This document shows positions 48,602 through 57,499 of a DNA stretch of 64,000 nucleotides, in pieces; positions within the stretch are counted from its first letter, which is position 1; the number at the start of each line of letters is the position of its first letter. Location: assembly GCA_009392275.1 (NCBI GenBank), contig VFGV01000011.1, positions 1 to 64,000 on the forward strand, written 5' to 3'. The stretch comes from SAR202 cluster bacterium. GTDB taxonomy: Bacteria > Chloroflexota > Dehalococcoidia > Lucifugimonadales > UBA2962. The notes under the pieces are model-generated. The model worked only from the letters and a program-made list of their open reading frames with translations, did not search any database and was not told where the DNA came from. The translations under genes and the position numbers were made by a program.

Positions 48602-50887
48602 GTGACGACAACATATGAACCAAATAAAGTTTTATCCAACGAGGAATTTAAAGTCGTAGGAACGAGGCCAATAAGGCCTGATGGAGCGGATAAAGTTACT
48701 GGTAGAGCTCAATATGGAGCAGATTATAACCCTGCAGATTTACTATATGCTAAGGTTTTAAGAAGCCCTCATGCTCATGCTAGGATAAAGTCTATCAATG
48801 TATCTAAAGCAGAATCATTAAAAGGGGTACTAGCAGTTGTCACAGGAGCAGATACTATTGCTCCAAAAAAAGGGGAAAGCGCTGATTTTGGACTTGGCCC
48901 TCAGCCAATGAAATATCTTAGAGACAATGCTATTGCCACTGACAAGGTTCTGTATCAAGGACATGCCGTGGCAGCTGTAGCAGCTCAAGACGTTCATACT
49001 GCCGAAGAGGCGGTTAATTTGATTGAAGTTGAATACGAAGTGCTTGAGCCTGTTTTGACCGCTCCGGAAGCTATGGCAAAAACCGCGCCAATCCTGCATC
49101 CTGATTTGACTACAGATGAATTTGGCAATTCAAATGTAGCCGATCATTTTCAGCATAAGATGGGTGATATAGATAAAGGATTTGCTGAAGCAGATGTGAT
49201 TGTAGAACGAGAGTTTGATACTGCAACTGTTCATCAAGGATATATTGAGCCTTGCAACGTTACGGCTTTGTGGAACGATGATGATCGTATACATGTTTGG
49301 TTAAGTACTCAAGGTCCGTTTCAATATAGAGATGCACTCGCTTTAGCCTTAGATATACCACAGTCACGAGTTAAGGTTACTCCAATGGAAATAGGAGGAG
49401 GCTTTGGTGGTAAATTTCCTTTATATCATGAACTTGCGGCCGTATTGCTTTCTAGGAAAACTCGCCGTCCAGTTAAGATTGTAATGACGCGAGCTGAGGT
49501 GTTTGGCGGCACTGGCCCAACATCCGGATCAAATGTGAAAGTTAAAATGGGTGCCACAAAAGATGGACGCATAGTCGCTGCTAAAACAGAGTTAAGGTTT
49601 GAGGCAGGTGCTTATCCAGGCTCACCTGTTGGAGCGGCTGGTATGACATCATTTGCCGCCTATGACATTCCTAATGTGATTGTAGATGGATACGATGTAG
49701 TTGTTAATAAGCCAAAAGCAGGAGCATATAGGGCTCCAGGAGCACCAAACGCTGCTTTTGGTATTGAACAAGTTATAGATGAGTTAAGTAAAGAAATCGG
49801 GGTTGACCCCGTAGAATTTAGGTTACAGAATTGCGCTAAAGAGGGTACGCGACGCGCAGACGGCCCTATACACCCGAAAGTTGGCGGTATTGAGACTTTA
49901 GAAGCGTTAAGGGATCATGACCATTACCAGTCCCCGCTGACTCCGGCTAAAAATGGCGGAAAAGTTGGCAGAGGAGTCGCTTTCGGATTTTGGTTTAATG
50001 CAGGATTACAGTCCACAGCAACTATTAGTGTTAATGGCGATGGAACAGTTAATCTTGTTGAAGGTAGCCCCGATATTGGTGGATCAAGAGCATCTATTTC
50101 TATGCAGGCAGCTGAAGTGCTCGGCATTTCTGCAGATGAGGTAAAGCCCAAAGTTGCAGATACTGACAGTATTGGATTTTCTTTCGGCACTGGTGGTAGT
50201 AGAACTACTTTCGCTACTGGGTGGGCAGCATACGAGGCAGCTAATGATGTAAAGTCGCAGTTGATTGAAAGAGCTGCAACCATCTGGGGAGTAGATCCTA
50301 ATTCTGTAGAGATGGAAGAAGGAGTTTTGCGCTCAAAGACTGACACAGAGCTTAGTATGACTTTTAAAGAATTATCTGCACAATTAAATGATACTGGCGG
50401 ACCTATAATAGGACGTGGATCGGTAAATCCAGCAGGAGTAGGAGGGGCTTTCGCTGCAAATATTGTTGATACAGAGATTGATCCTGAAACAGGGAAAGTA
50501 GATATACTCAGATTCACAATGGTTCAAGATGCCGGTAAAGCCATACACCCAAGTTATGTAGAAGGACAAATGCAGGGTGCCAGCGTTCAAGGAATCGGAT
50601 GGGCATTAAATGAAGAGTACTATTACTCGGAAAAAGGAACCATTGATAACTCCAGCTTTTTGGATTATAGAATGCCAACAAGTTTAGATCTTCCCATGAT
50701 CGATACGGTTATAGTAGAGGTGGCCAATCCAGGACATCCATATGGTGTTAGAGGTGTTGGTGAGGTGAGCTTAATCACGCCCCAAGCAGGTATTGCCAAT
50801 GCGATAACTGATGCAGTAGGTGTTAGGCTCGAATCAATGCCGATGAAGCCAAGTGTGGTGCTTGATGCGATAAATAATCAGGGCTAA
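48602..50887 (+). CDS. Molybdenum hydroxylase large subunit, xanthine dehydrogenase/aldehyde oxidase family (copy 2)
   Basis: The 761-residue paralogue has the same domain order and motifs as copy 1: GGGFGGK, AYRAPGAPNAAFGIEQ, VRGVGEVS. The first 26 residues are nearly identical to copy 1, even at DNA level, whereas the substrate-facing middle differs more (for example QFQ-type loop YRDALALALDIPQS against VRAAVSEALAVPVS). Start is GTG 48602 with AAGGAG at ideal spacing. Both copies presumably share the single FAD and 2Fe-2S subunits, giving two enzymes with different substrates, or a heterodimer. The operon terminator follows. Confidence 0.92.
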   Translation: MTTTYEPNKVLSNEEFKVVGTRPIRPDGADKVTGRAQYGADYNPADLLYAKVLRSPHAHARIKSINVSKAESLKGVLAVVTGADTIAPKKGESADFGLGPQPMKYLRDNAIATDKVLYQGHAVAAVAAQDVHTAEEAVNLIEVEYEVLEPVLTAPEAMAKTAPILHPDLTTDEFGNSNVADHFQHKMGDIDKGFAEADVIVEREFDTATVHQGYIEPCNVTALWNDDDRIHVWLSTQGPFQYRDALALALDIPQSRVKVTPMEIGGGFGGKFPLYHELAAVLLSRKTRRPVKIVMTRAEVFGGTGPTSGSNVKVKMGATKDGRIVAAKTELRFEAGAYPGSPVGAAGMTSFAAYDIPNVIVDGYDVVVNKPKAGAYRAPGAPNAAFGIEQVIDELSKEIGVDPVEFRLQNCAKEGTRRADGPIHPKVGGIETLEALRDHDHYQSPLTPAKNGGKVGRGVAFGFWFNAGLQSTATISVNGDGTVNLVEGSPDIGGSRASISMQAAEVLGISADEVKPKVADTDSIGFSFGTGGSRTTFATGWAAYEAANDVKSQLIERAATIWGVDPNSVEMEEGVLRSKTDTELSMTFKELSAQLNDTGGPIIGRGSVNPAGVGGAFAANIVDTEIDPETGKVDILRFTMVQDAGKAIHPSYVEGQMQGASVQGIGWALNEEYYYSEKGTIDNSSFLDYRMPTSLDLPMIDTVIVEVANPGHPYGVRGVGEVSLITPQAGIANAITDAVGVRLESMPMKPSVVLDAINNQG

Positions 50888-50914
50888 TAACTCTGATAAG
50901 GTTTTCAGTTAAGA

Positions 50915-50957
50915 TTTAAAGGATCAATCTTTATAAATTGATCCTTTAAATTTATTT
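50915..50957 (+). terminator. Rho-independent terminator of the molybdenum hydroxylase operon
   Basis: A perfect 14-bp stem (TTTAAAGGATCAAT at 50915-50928 with ATTGATCCTTTAAA at 50937-50950) has an 8-base loop and is followed by TTTATTT. It separates the operon from the DHDPS-family gene. A-rich sequence on the left arm may let it act weakly in the other direction as well. Confidence 0.85.
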
Positions 50958-50974
50958 ATGTTAGGTGACTAAAT

Positions 50975-51904
50975 ATGTCTGATAGTGTGTTCAAAGGAGT
51001 AATAACTCCATTATTAACTCCAATTGATACAGAAGAAAAAATAGATGAAAAATCATTAAGGAAACTTGTTAAATACCAATTATCTAATGGGGTACATGGT
51101 CTGTGGGCCTCAGGAACATCCTCTGAGTTTCCAGCGTTAAGAGAGGAAGAGCGTGTGAAGACTATCCAATTGGTAGTCGACGAGGTAAATGGGAAAGTCC
51201 CTGTAATCGGCAATGTTACGATGCCGAGTACTCGGCTCACAGTAGAATTGGCAAAACAAATTATAGGAAATGGCGTATCAGCAATTGCTGCAACTCCTCC
51301 TTATTTTTTCTCCCATACTCAAACAGAAATAGCTGATCATTATAGAGCTATTCGACATTCAGTAGATGTACCGCTCTGGATATACAATATACCAGTCATG
51401 CATAAAACACCGGTTTCGCCTTCTACCGTAGCAACATTAGCTAGTGAGGGTGTCATATCTGGTATTAAGGACAGCTCTGGTACAGGAGAATTACTTACTG
51501 AGCTACATATATTGAGGGACAATATGGGTTTTGATTTATGCTCGACCCTAGGCACTTCAGTAAGGGTTGGTGTGGCACTTTCTTTAGGTGCACAAGGAGT
51601 AGTTCCAGCTCTGGCTAATGTAATTCCTGGAATATTTGTTGATATATGGAATTCCAGCGAATCTTCCAATTTTGAAAAGATAAAATTGCTTAATGAAAAA
51701 GTGATGACTGCACTACAACTTGGGTTGCTTAGAAAACCTCCTGAAAGCACGCAAGGATCAATTTTTTCTGGATATAAAAAAGCCTTGGTTGAACTTGGAA
51801 TCATTGAATTTGATTTCGTAACTAAGCCTCATAAAGCTTTAACACCGGATGAAGCTAAATCAATACCTTCAATATTGAATAAATTAGATGCACGTGCAGT
51901 TTAA
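50975..51904 (+). CDS. Dihydrodipicolinate synthase/N-acetylneuraminate lyase-family aldolase
   Basis: The 309-residue TIM-barrel enzyme belongs to the DapA/NanA family. It has GVITPLLTPI at the N-terminus, WASGTSSEFPALREEER (the pyruvate-carboxylate GTTGE site altered to GTSSE), the Tyr in WIYNIPVMHKTPVS and the Schiff-base Lys in VISGIKDSSG. With no lysine-pathway neighbours and a location behind a molybdenum hydroxylase operon, a catabolic aldolase or hydratase-aldolase is more likely than DapA. The start is 18 nt past the terminator T tract. Confidence 0.88.
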   Translation: MSDSVFKGVITPLLTPIDTEEKIDEKSLRKLVKYQLSNGVHGLWASGTSSEFPALREEERVKTIQLVVDEVNGKVPVIGNVTMPSTRLTVELAKQIIGNGVSAIAATPPYFFSHTQTEIADHYRAIRHSVDVPLWIYNIPVMHKTPVSPSTVATLASEGVISGIKDSSGTGELLTELHILRDNMGFDLCSTLGTSVRVGVALSLGAQGVVPALANVIPGIFVDIWNSSESSNFEKIKLLNEKVMTALQLGLLRKPPESTQGSIFSGYKKALVELGIIEFDFVTKPHKALTPDEAKSIPSILNKLDARAV

Positions 51905-52010
51905 TCTCATAAAATTAACAAAAACAATATAAAGGGCATACATTTAGCAACATAACTACTATAATATACATCTGTTTTAATGAACTCGAATTTCGGAGAT
52001 TAAAATAATT

Positions 52011-52829
52011 ATGGCTGAAAAAGAATATACATTCACGCAGTTCTCCAGCAATCCATTTTATGAAAAAACAACTGATCGTCTTATTGAATTGGCTGAAATT
52101 CAAGACGGTGGACGCATTATTGACCTCGCATGCGGGACAGGTTTGGTTACCAAAAGGATTATGGCCCATTTAAGCGACGCTAGAAATACAATGATCATTG
52201 GTGTGGATCATTCTGCAACAGCCCTTAGGGAAGCAGTTCTTGAACTAAAAGATGTTAAGGATTCCGCCGTTGTTTTTATGGAAAGTCAGGTTGAGCAGCT
52301 AGGCGAAGCGATAAAGGAAAAAGTGGATGCGGTGTTTTATTGCAATGCAATTCACTATGTACCAGATAAAGATCAGTTGATTCAGGGGATAGCTAAAACT
52401 ATTAAGCCTGGCGGAAAATTTGTTTTTAACACGTCTTTTTACGAAGGACCTGTGTCAGATGACACACTAGCTTTCTATAGAAAATGGATGTTTAAAGCGC
52501 ACCGTATATTGAGTAGAGAACATGGCTTACGTGCAAATAAATTAGATAAAGTTGAATCGCGTATACAACTTAGTGCAGATGAGTATAAAAATCTAGTTGA
52601 ACGTAATGGGTTCAAAATACTTAAACAGAAAGTAGATGAAGTAGAAGTCCCACTCCAGGGATGGGTAGACATATCTAAGTTTTCTGATTTCATTGAAGGG
52701 GCAATGCCTGGAGTTCCACTCGACAAGGCAAGCGAGTCTTTGATCAAGGCAGCTAAAGAAACTTTTGAAGAGATGAAAATCACGTATACTACCCGTAATT
52801 GGCTAGATATAGTAGCTGTAAGGACCTAA
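52011..52829 (+). CDS. SAM-dependent class I methyltransferase
   Basis: The 272-residue protein has motif I IIDLACGTGLVTK near residue 35, GVDHSATALREA (motif II-like acid replaced by Asp in VD), VDAVFYCNAIHYV (motif IV area) and KPGGKFVFNTSFYEG. This is a UbiE/Methyltransf_11-type Rossmann domain with a C-terminal alpha-helical extension (residues 150-250) that should set substrate specificity. A TATAAT (51960-51965) lies about 45 nt ahead without a clear -35. Substrate unknown. Confidence 0.85.
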   Translation: MAEKEYTFTQFSSNPFYEKTTDRLIELAEIQDGGRIIDLACGTGLVTKRIMAHLSDARNTMIIGVDHSATALREAVLELKDVKDSAVVFMESQVEQLGEAIKEKVDAVFYCNAIHYVPDKDQLIQGIAKTIKPGGKFVFNTSFYEGPVSDDTLAFYRKWMFKAHRILSREHGLRANKLDKVESRIQLSADEYKNLVERNGFKILKQKVDEVEVPLQGWVDISKFSDFIEGAMPGVPLDKASESLIKAAKETFEEMKITYTTRNWLDIVAVRT

Positions 52830-52839
52830 ATTTAATTTA

Positions 52840-53916
52840 CTAGCTATTGTTTGGCTCTATCAATATCTTACAAGCTTTTCCATTTTTTAATAAATCGAAT
52901 GCTTCCATAGCCCTATCAAGTGGTAGAGTGTGGCTAATTAAAGGGTTTAAATCCACAAGGCCTGACTCTAACAATTCTCTTGTTTTATGCCAGGTATCGA
53001 AAATTTCTCTACCATTCAAGGCAAGTATTGTGATGTTTTTAAAAATAAGATCATCCGCAATATCTATTTCAACCGGACGTGGAGGAATTCCGAATAAATT
53101 TACATAGCCTCCTTGCCGTACCGCCTTGAAAGCGGTTTTAATTGATACAGGTGCTCCGCTCATTTCAACCACAATATCAATATTGTGTTTACTAGCTTTA
53201 TGCAACCATTCTAAAGTGTTGCCACAATTCGCGTCAGAAGCTGGATTGAAAACACTATCAGCGCCCATTTCCGAGGCTAAAGACAATCGGTATTCGTTTG
53301 TATCTGTTGCAATGACTTTTGAGGCACCAGCAGCTTTTAATATTGCAATCGAAAACAACCCTATTGGACCACAACCAAGTACAGCAACTGTTTTGCCTCT
53401 AGGATTATGAGCTAATGATGCTCTAACTGCCCCACCAAATGCTTCTTGTAAAGCAGCTATCTTTGGATTTAATTTCGATCGGTTTGTATGCCATAAAACT
53501 TTTTCTGGAACAGATATGTATTCTGCGAAACATCCGTCTCTATCTACTCCAATAATCTCAGTATTTGGGCACATATGAGGAGTCTGAGATTCACATTGAG
53601 AACATGAGCCACAAGTTATGTGACTTTCGCACGAAACGAATTCACCAATTAAAGTTGGATCAATGTTAGTTCCAGTCGCTACTACTGTCCCAGCCATTTC
53701 ATGCCCCAAAGTTATTGGAGCCTTGACCCGATTGCTACTCCAGCTATCCCATTCCATTATATGTAGATCTGTGCCACAAATGCTTGCAGCTTCGACTTTA
53801 ATTAACACGTCATCGCTTGCCACCCTTGGTATTGGAATAGTTACCAGCTCGGCACCAGGAGCGTTTTGAATTTTCCGGAGAGCTTTCATTTTGGTTGGCA
53901 AGACGTAATTGGACAT
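52840..53916 (-). CDS. tdh: L-threonine 3-dehydrogenase-like zinc alcohol dehydrogenase
   Basis: This 358-residue medium-chain dehydrogenase carries the catalytic zinc site CGTDLHIMEWDSW and LGHEMAG, the structural zinc site CGSCSQCESQTPHMC, and the Rossmann loop GCGPIGLFSI with IATDTNEYRL (Asp after beta-2, so NAD). CGTDLHI-x2-WD and the overall length fit Tdh. It would oxidise threonine to 2-amino-3-oxobutyrate, the substrate of the Kbl encoded at 21304. Another polyol dehydrogenase is the alternative. The start is ATG 53916 or 53889. Convergent with the methyltransferase. Confidence 0.8.
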   Translation of the reverse strand: MSNYVLPTKMKALRKIQNAPGAELVTIPIPRVASDDVLIKVEAASICGTDLHIMEWDSWSSNRVKAPITLGHEMAGTVVATGTNIDPTLIGEFVSCESHITCGSCSQCESQTPHMCPNTEIIGVDRDGCFAEYISVPEKVLWHTNRSKLNPKIAALQEAFGGAVRASLAHNPRGKTVAVLGCGPIGLFSIAILKAAGASKVIATDTNEYRLSLASEMGADSVFNPASDANCGNTLEWLHKASKHNIDIVVEMSGAPVSIKTAFKAVRQGGYVNLFGIPPRPVEIDIADDLIFKNITILALNGREIFDTWHKTRELLESGLVDLNPLISHTLPLDRAMEAFDLLKNGKACKILIEPNNS

Positions 53917-53949
53917 AGGTATTTATTTGATGTTGAAGTAATCTAGGGC

Positions 53950-55458
53950 TTATTGGTTTGATCTTAGCTGTGGGAATAATATAACTTCCCGGATAGATGG
54001 TTCATTCAGCAATATCATTGTAAGCCGGTCAATTCCCATTCCAAGTCCTGCTGTGGGAGGCATCCCTTGTTCAATAGCTACAAGAAAATCTTCATCTAGG
54101 CGGTCATAGTCATCTTCATTTTTTGACCCCGAAGAAGTTCTCATGGATTCCTGATATTCAAACCTTTCCCTTTGGTCAATAGGATCATTAAGTTCAGTGA
54201 ATGAATTACATATTTCCATTCCACCGATAAAACCCTCAAAACGTTCAACTATGCGTTCATCGATTCTGCTTTTTTTTGCTAACGGAGACATTTCTACCGG
54301 ATAATCGATCAAGAATGATGGGCGGATTAGCTTAGGCTCAACTGTATCTGAAATTAGTTTATCAAGTAGTCCAGACCAACTTGTTTGTTGGGATGTATCA
54401 AGACCTAATTTATTCATTTTTGCTTTTAGTGAATCTAAGTTCCCGCATTCAATGAAATCCACACCTGTGTGTTCAATCAATTGTTCTCTTAAACTTAAAC
54501 GAGGCCAAGGTTCAGTTAAATCTACATTTTCTTCCTTAATAGTGATTATATTTGTCTTTAACACATCTCTGGAAATTTGAGCAATCATATTTTCTACCAT
54601 GTCCATCATATCGTGATAATCAGCAAGAGCTTCATAACATTCCAACATAGTGAATTCTGGGTTGTGGTTTAAATCTACTCCTTCGTTTCGGAACACTTTT
54701 CCGATTTCATATACTTTTTCTAGGCCACCAACAACTAATCGTTTTAAATATAATTCGGTTGCAATTCTCATATATAGGTCTCGGCGCAATTGATTATGGT
54801 GAGTTATAAATGGCCTAGCCATTGCTCCCGCCGCTATAGGCACCAATACCGGTGTCTCGACTTCAATAAATCCAGTATTATCTAAATAACGTCTCATTGA
54901 CGAGACTATCTGTGGCCTGGTTCTTGCCACTAATCGTGCCTGATCATTAGCAATTAAGTCCAAATGTCTATGACGAAACCTGAGTTCAGTGTCAGTTAAT
55001 CCGTGCCACTTCTCAGGTAGTGGGCGAAGTGATTTGCATAAAATAACAAGATTGTTAGCTTCAACAGAAGGTTCCCCGCGTCTCGTTCTAATTACTGCTC
55101 CGCTTACACCAATCCAGTCTCCGATATCTAGATCACTAATTAAATCATAATCTGTTTCGAGCAGGTTTTTTCTAAGTAATATTTGTATTTGGCCAGATAT
55201 GTCTTGAACATCCACAAAAGTTACTTTACCCATATCTCTAACATTCATTAATCTACCAGCAATTGCAACGTTGGGCTTGGTAGATGCATCTTCATCGGAT
55301 TCAATATTCTCAAGGAGCTTAATTGCCTCCATAGATGTATGAGAACGCTTGTAGTTATGAGGATAAGGATTTACCCCCTTTTCTTTCAACCGACCAAGTT
55401 TCTGTTTTCTAACCTCAAACAGGCTGTTATTAGATACGTTTTCTTCGTTGATTTTCAT
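53950..55458 (-). CDS. lysS: Lysyl-tRNA synthetase (class II)
   Basis: LysS charges tRNA-Lys. The 502-residue protein has the N-terminal OB-fold anticodon-binding domain (about 60-170, VAIAGRLMNVRDMGKVTFVDVQD) and the class II core with motif 2 FRNEGVDLNHNPEFTMLECYE and motif 3 GLGMGIDRLTM. The lysine-specific ICNSFTELNDP is present. The length is typical of bacterial LysS. It is followed after 33 nt by tdh in the same direction. Confidence 0.97.
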   Translation of the reverse strand: MKINEENVSNNSLFEVRKQKLGRLKEKGVNPYPHNYKRSHTSMEAIKLLENIESDEDASTKPNVAIAGRLMNVRDMGKVTFVDVQDISGQIQILLRKNLLETDYDLISDLDIGDWIGVSGAVIRTRRGEPSVEANNLVILCKSLRPLPEKWHGLTDTELRFRHRHLDLIANDQARLVARTRPQIVSSMRRYLDNTGFIEVETPVLVPIAAGAMARPFITHHNQLRRDLYMRIATELYLKRLVVGGLEKVYEIGKVFRNEGVDLNHNPEFTMLECYEALADYHDMMDMVENMIAQISRDVLKTNIITIKEENVDLTEPWPRLSLREQLIEHTGVDFIECGNLDSLKAKMNKLGLDTSQQTSWSGLLDKLISDTVEPKLIRPSFLIDYPVEMSPLAKKSRIDERIVERFEGFIGGMEICNSFTELNDPIDQRERFEYQESMRTSSGSKNEDDYDRLDEDFLVAIEQGMPPTAGLGMGIDRLTMILLNEPSIREVILFPQLRSNQ

Positions 55459-55671
55459 TATTGATTTTGCAAGTTTTTTATTCAGTTAATTTTTTTAAAT
55501 TTAATGTTAAATGAAAAGATCGAGTCAGGACTAGTAAAGAGTTAAATTAGATTGATTCTAAATTGTATCTGACGATACTGCACCCTGCAAAAACAAATTT
55601 TCGACTTTGTCTAAAATTTGTACAAAAAGTACTTTAAAGACCGATATCTCGCTGCTAGTATCCACATTTAG

Positions 55672-55700
55672 TTGACTAAGTGCTGATAAAAATTTAAAGA
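55672..55700 (+). promoter_or_regulatory. Possible promoter of rsmD-coaD operon
   Basis: TTGACT (55672-55677), a 17-bp spacer and TAAAGA (55695-55700) lie 25 nt before the rsmD ATG. The -35 is good, the -10 is poor. The surrounding 267-base gap between lysS and rsmD is AT-rich and shows no other feature. Confidence 0.4.
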
Positions 55701-55725
55701 AATGAGTATCAACTGAAAAATTGTT

Positions 55726-56310
55726 ATGGGAACCCAGATATCTGGAGGAAAAGATAGAGGTCGTAGGCTTTATTCTGTATCAGCGGATATTAGACCCACC
55801 TCACAAAAACTAAGGCTAGCTATTTTCTCCATTTTGTCATTTTTACCGGATTCCCCAAGAGTTTTGGATTTATATGCTGGTTCTGGAACATTTGGACTTG
55901 AAGCATTAAGTAGAGGGGCTGCTCACGCAGACTTTGTGGAGGTCAATGCAAGGCTTTGCAAAATTATACACATGAATATCAAATTGCTCGGATACCAAGA
56001 CCGGGCAAAAGTAATAAAGACGAAGGTGGAAAGATCATTCGATACTTTATTGACAGAATACGAGGACAATTTCGGTGGCCACGATGGAGGATATGATTTG
56101 GTGTTTTTGGATCCACCATATAAAAACAATCCATGGGAAGAGGTTTTAGGCAATCCTGTATGGGATGTATTGATGAAGCCCTCTGGAGTTTTAATAGCGG
56201 AACATAGTACAGAAATGGTTTTAAAAGATTACTATAACAAGTTGATTTGTAGGCAAAATCGTAATTATGGCGATTCATCTATTACTATTTTTAAATTATC
56301 GGCAAACTAA
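55726..56310 (+). CDS. rsmD: 16S rRNA (guanine-N2)-methyltransferase RsmD
   Basis: RsmD methylates G966 of 16S rRNA. The 194-residue protein has ISGGKDRGRRL, RPTSQKLRLAIFSIL (the RPTxDRVREA block), SAM motif VLDLYAGSGTFGLEALSRGA and the catalytic DPPY in LVFLDPPYKN. It is followed after 3 nt by coaD, the usual rsmD-coaD pairing of many bacteria. Confidence 0.95.
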   Translation: MGTQISGGKDRGRRLYSVSADIRPTSQKLRLAIFSILSFLPDSPRVLDLYAGSGTFGLEALSRGAAHADFVEVNARLCKIIHMNIKLLGYQDRAKVIKTKVERSFDTLLTEYEDNFGGHDGGYDLVFLDPPYKNNPWEEVLGNPVWDVLMKPSGVLIAEHSTEMVLKDYYNKLICRQNRNYGDSSITIFKLSAN

Positions 56311-56313
56311 ACA

Positions 56314-56796
56314 ATGGTAACGGCAATATATCCAGGCACATTTGATCCCGTTCACAATGGCCATGTAGATGTGGCAGGAAGGGCGTCTAAGCTGTTTGAC
56401 AAATTGATAATTGGAGTTTATGACAGCTCTCCAAAGAACTTACTATTTAATACTTCAGAACGTGTTGAAATGTTTGCTGAATCTGTTGTGAATAAGAAAA
56501 ATGTAGAAGTGGTTCCTTTTAGTGGACTGGCTGTTGATTTCGCAATTAAAGTTAATGCTGATTTTATTCTAAGAGGATTAAGGGCTGGGATTGACTTTGA
56601 AGTTGAATTCGAAATGGCACACATGTGGAGAAATTTGTTTCCCAATATTGACGTCGTGTGCGTTATGAGTGCTCTAGAACACCAATTCATACACTCATCT
56701 AGAATCAAGGAAGTAGCACAATTAGGTGGAAATGTTGAAAAATTAGTCCCGCCAGGGGTTGCTGGTCTAATTTCCGAAAAGCTTAATCGAAAATAA
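56314..56796 (+). CDS. coaD: Phosphopantetheine adenylyltransferase
   Basis: CoaD makes dephospho-CoA from 4'-phosphopantetheine and ATP. The 160-residue protein has the nucleotidyltransferase motif YPGTFDPVHNGH (HxGH), FILRGLRAGIDFEVEF, and IHSSRIKEVAQLGGNV, where the usual ISSS/T form is shortened to HSSR. The length is standard. It lies between rsmD and the coiled-coil gene. Confidence 0.96.
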   Translation: MVTAIYPGTFDPVHNGHVDVAGRASKLFDKLIIGVYDSSPKNLLFNTSERVEMFAESVVNKKNVEVVPFSGLAVDFAIKVNADFILRGLRAGIDFEVEFEMAHMWRNLFPNIDVVCVMSALEHQFIHSSRIKEVAQLGGNVEKLVPPGVAGLISEKLNRK

Positions 56797-56806
56797 GGAG
56801 AGTAGA

Positions 56807-57406
56807 ATGCAAAGCGAGATGAAAAATATACTGGACGAATTGGCATCAAGTATCCAAGGAGCTAGTAAGGTGCCGGGAATTGGTAATAAAGCAATGGTTG
56901 ATATTAAGAAATTACAATCAATTCATGATGCTTTGAGGCAGTCGATGCCTGAAGAGATTTTAGAAGCATCTGAAATCATTAAACAAAAAGAAAGCATAAT
57001 AAATCAGGCATACTTAGAAGCCAAGAGAACCAAAGAAATAGCTCAACAGGAGTCAGCTTCTATTAGCGAGAAGGCTCGTGCTGATTACGAAGAGAAGGTT
57101 GGTGATAATGAGGTCACAAGAGGTGCGCACTTAAAATCAGAGGAAATTATATCCGAAGCAAATACAAAAGCTGCAGATATTGTTCAACAAAGCCAGGGTG
57201 AGGCAGATCAAATTATAGACAGAGCACAAGTTGAGGCCACTCAAAGAAAAGATGGAGCTGACCAATATTCCAAAGAAGTGTTGTTTAATATCGAAGAAAG
57301 ACTATCTCAAGTTCTAGGGCAGGTTAGAAGAGGTATAGATGCTTTGGGCGATGAAAACCAGCCAGAAGAGCCAGTTCAAGTTTCCGTCAATGGAACATCT
57401 AATTAA
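56807..57406 (+). CDS. Coiled-coil protein of the rsmD-coaD operon
   Basis: The 199-residue protein is almost entirely helical. Residues 45-170 have heptad-rich, Glu/Ala/Gln-rich sequence (AYLEAKRTKEIAQQESASISEKARADYEEK, SQGEADQIIDRAQVEATQRKDG) resembling ATP-synthase b-subunit or DivIVA-like coiled coils. There is no membrane segment. Such a gene often follows rsmD and coaD in Chloroflexota-like operons; its function is not known, with a structural or cell-division role possible. A GGAGAG precedes the ATG. Confidence 0.72.
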   Translation: MQSEMKNILDELASSIQGASKVPGIGNKAMVDIKKLQSIHDALRQSMPEEILEASEIIKQKESIINQAYLEAKRTKEIAQQESASISEKARADYEEKVGDNEVTRGAHLKSEEIISEANTKAADIVQQSQGEADQIIDRAQVEATQRKDGADQYSKEVLFNIEERLSQVLGQVRRGIDALGDENQPEEPVQVSVNGTSN

Positions 57407-57499
57407 TTGACTGGACAGTCGCTTTAACTTAGCTGCAGTCTAACTCATTTTATATATGTGTTGTGTGTTAGATCTGCAAAATTGTCTTTAGATACCGGG

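Noticed and set aside
49924-50517. 197-residue minus-strand ORF, and similar ones at 46736-47248 and 51340-51804
   Set aside because: They are antisense to clear molybdenum hydroxylase and aldolase genes and show only shadow composition.
57435-57477. GCAG-TCTAAC / GTTAGA-TCTGC arms between the convergent coiled-coil and PpiC genes
   Set aside because: Interrupted stem with a 22-base loop and no T run on either strand; a bidirectional terminator is possible but unsupported.
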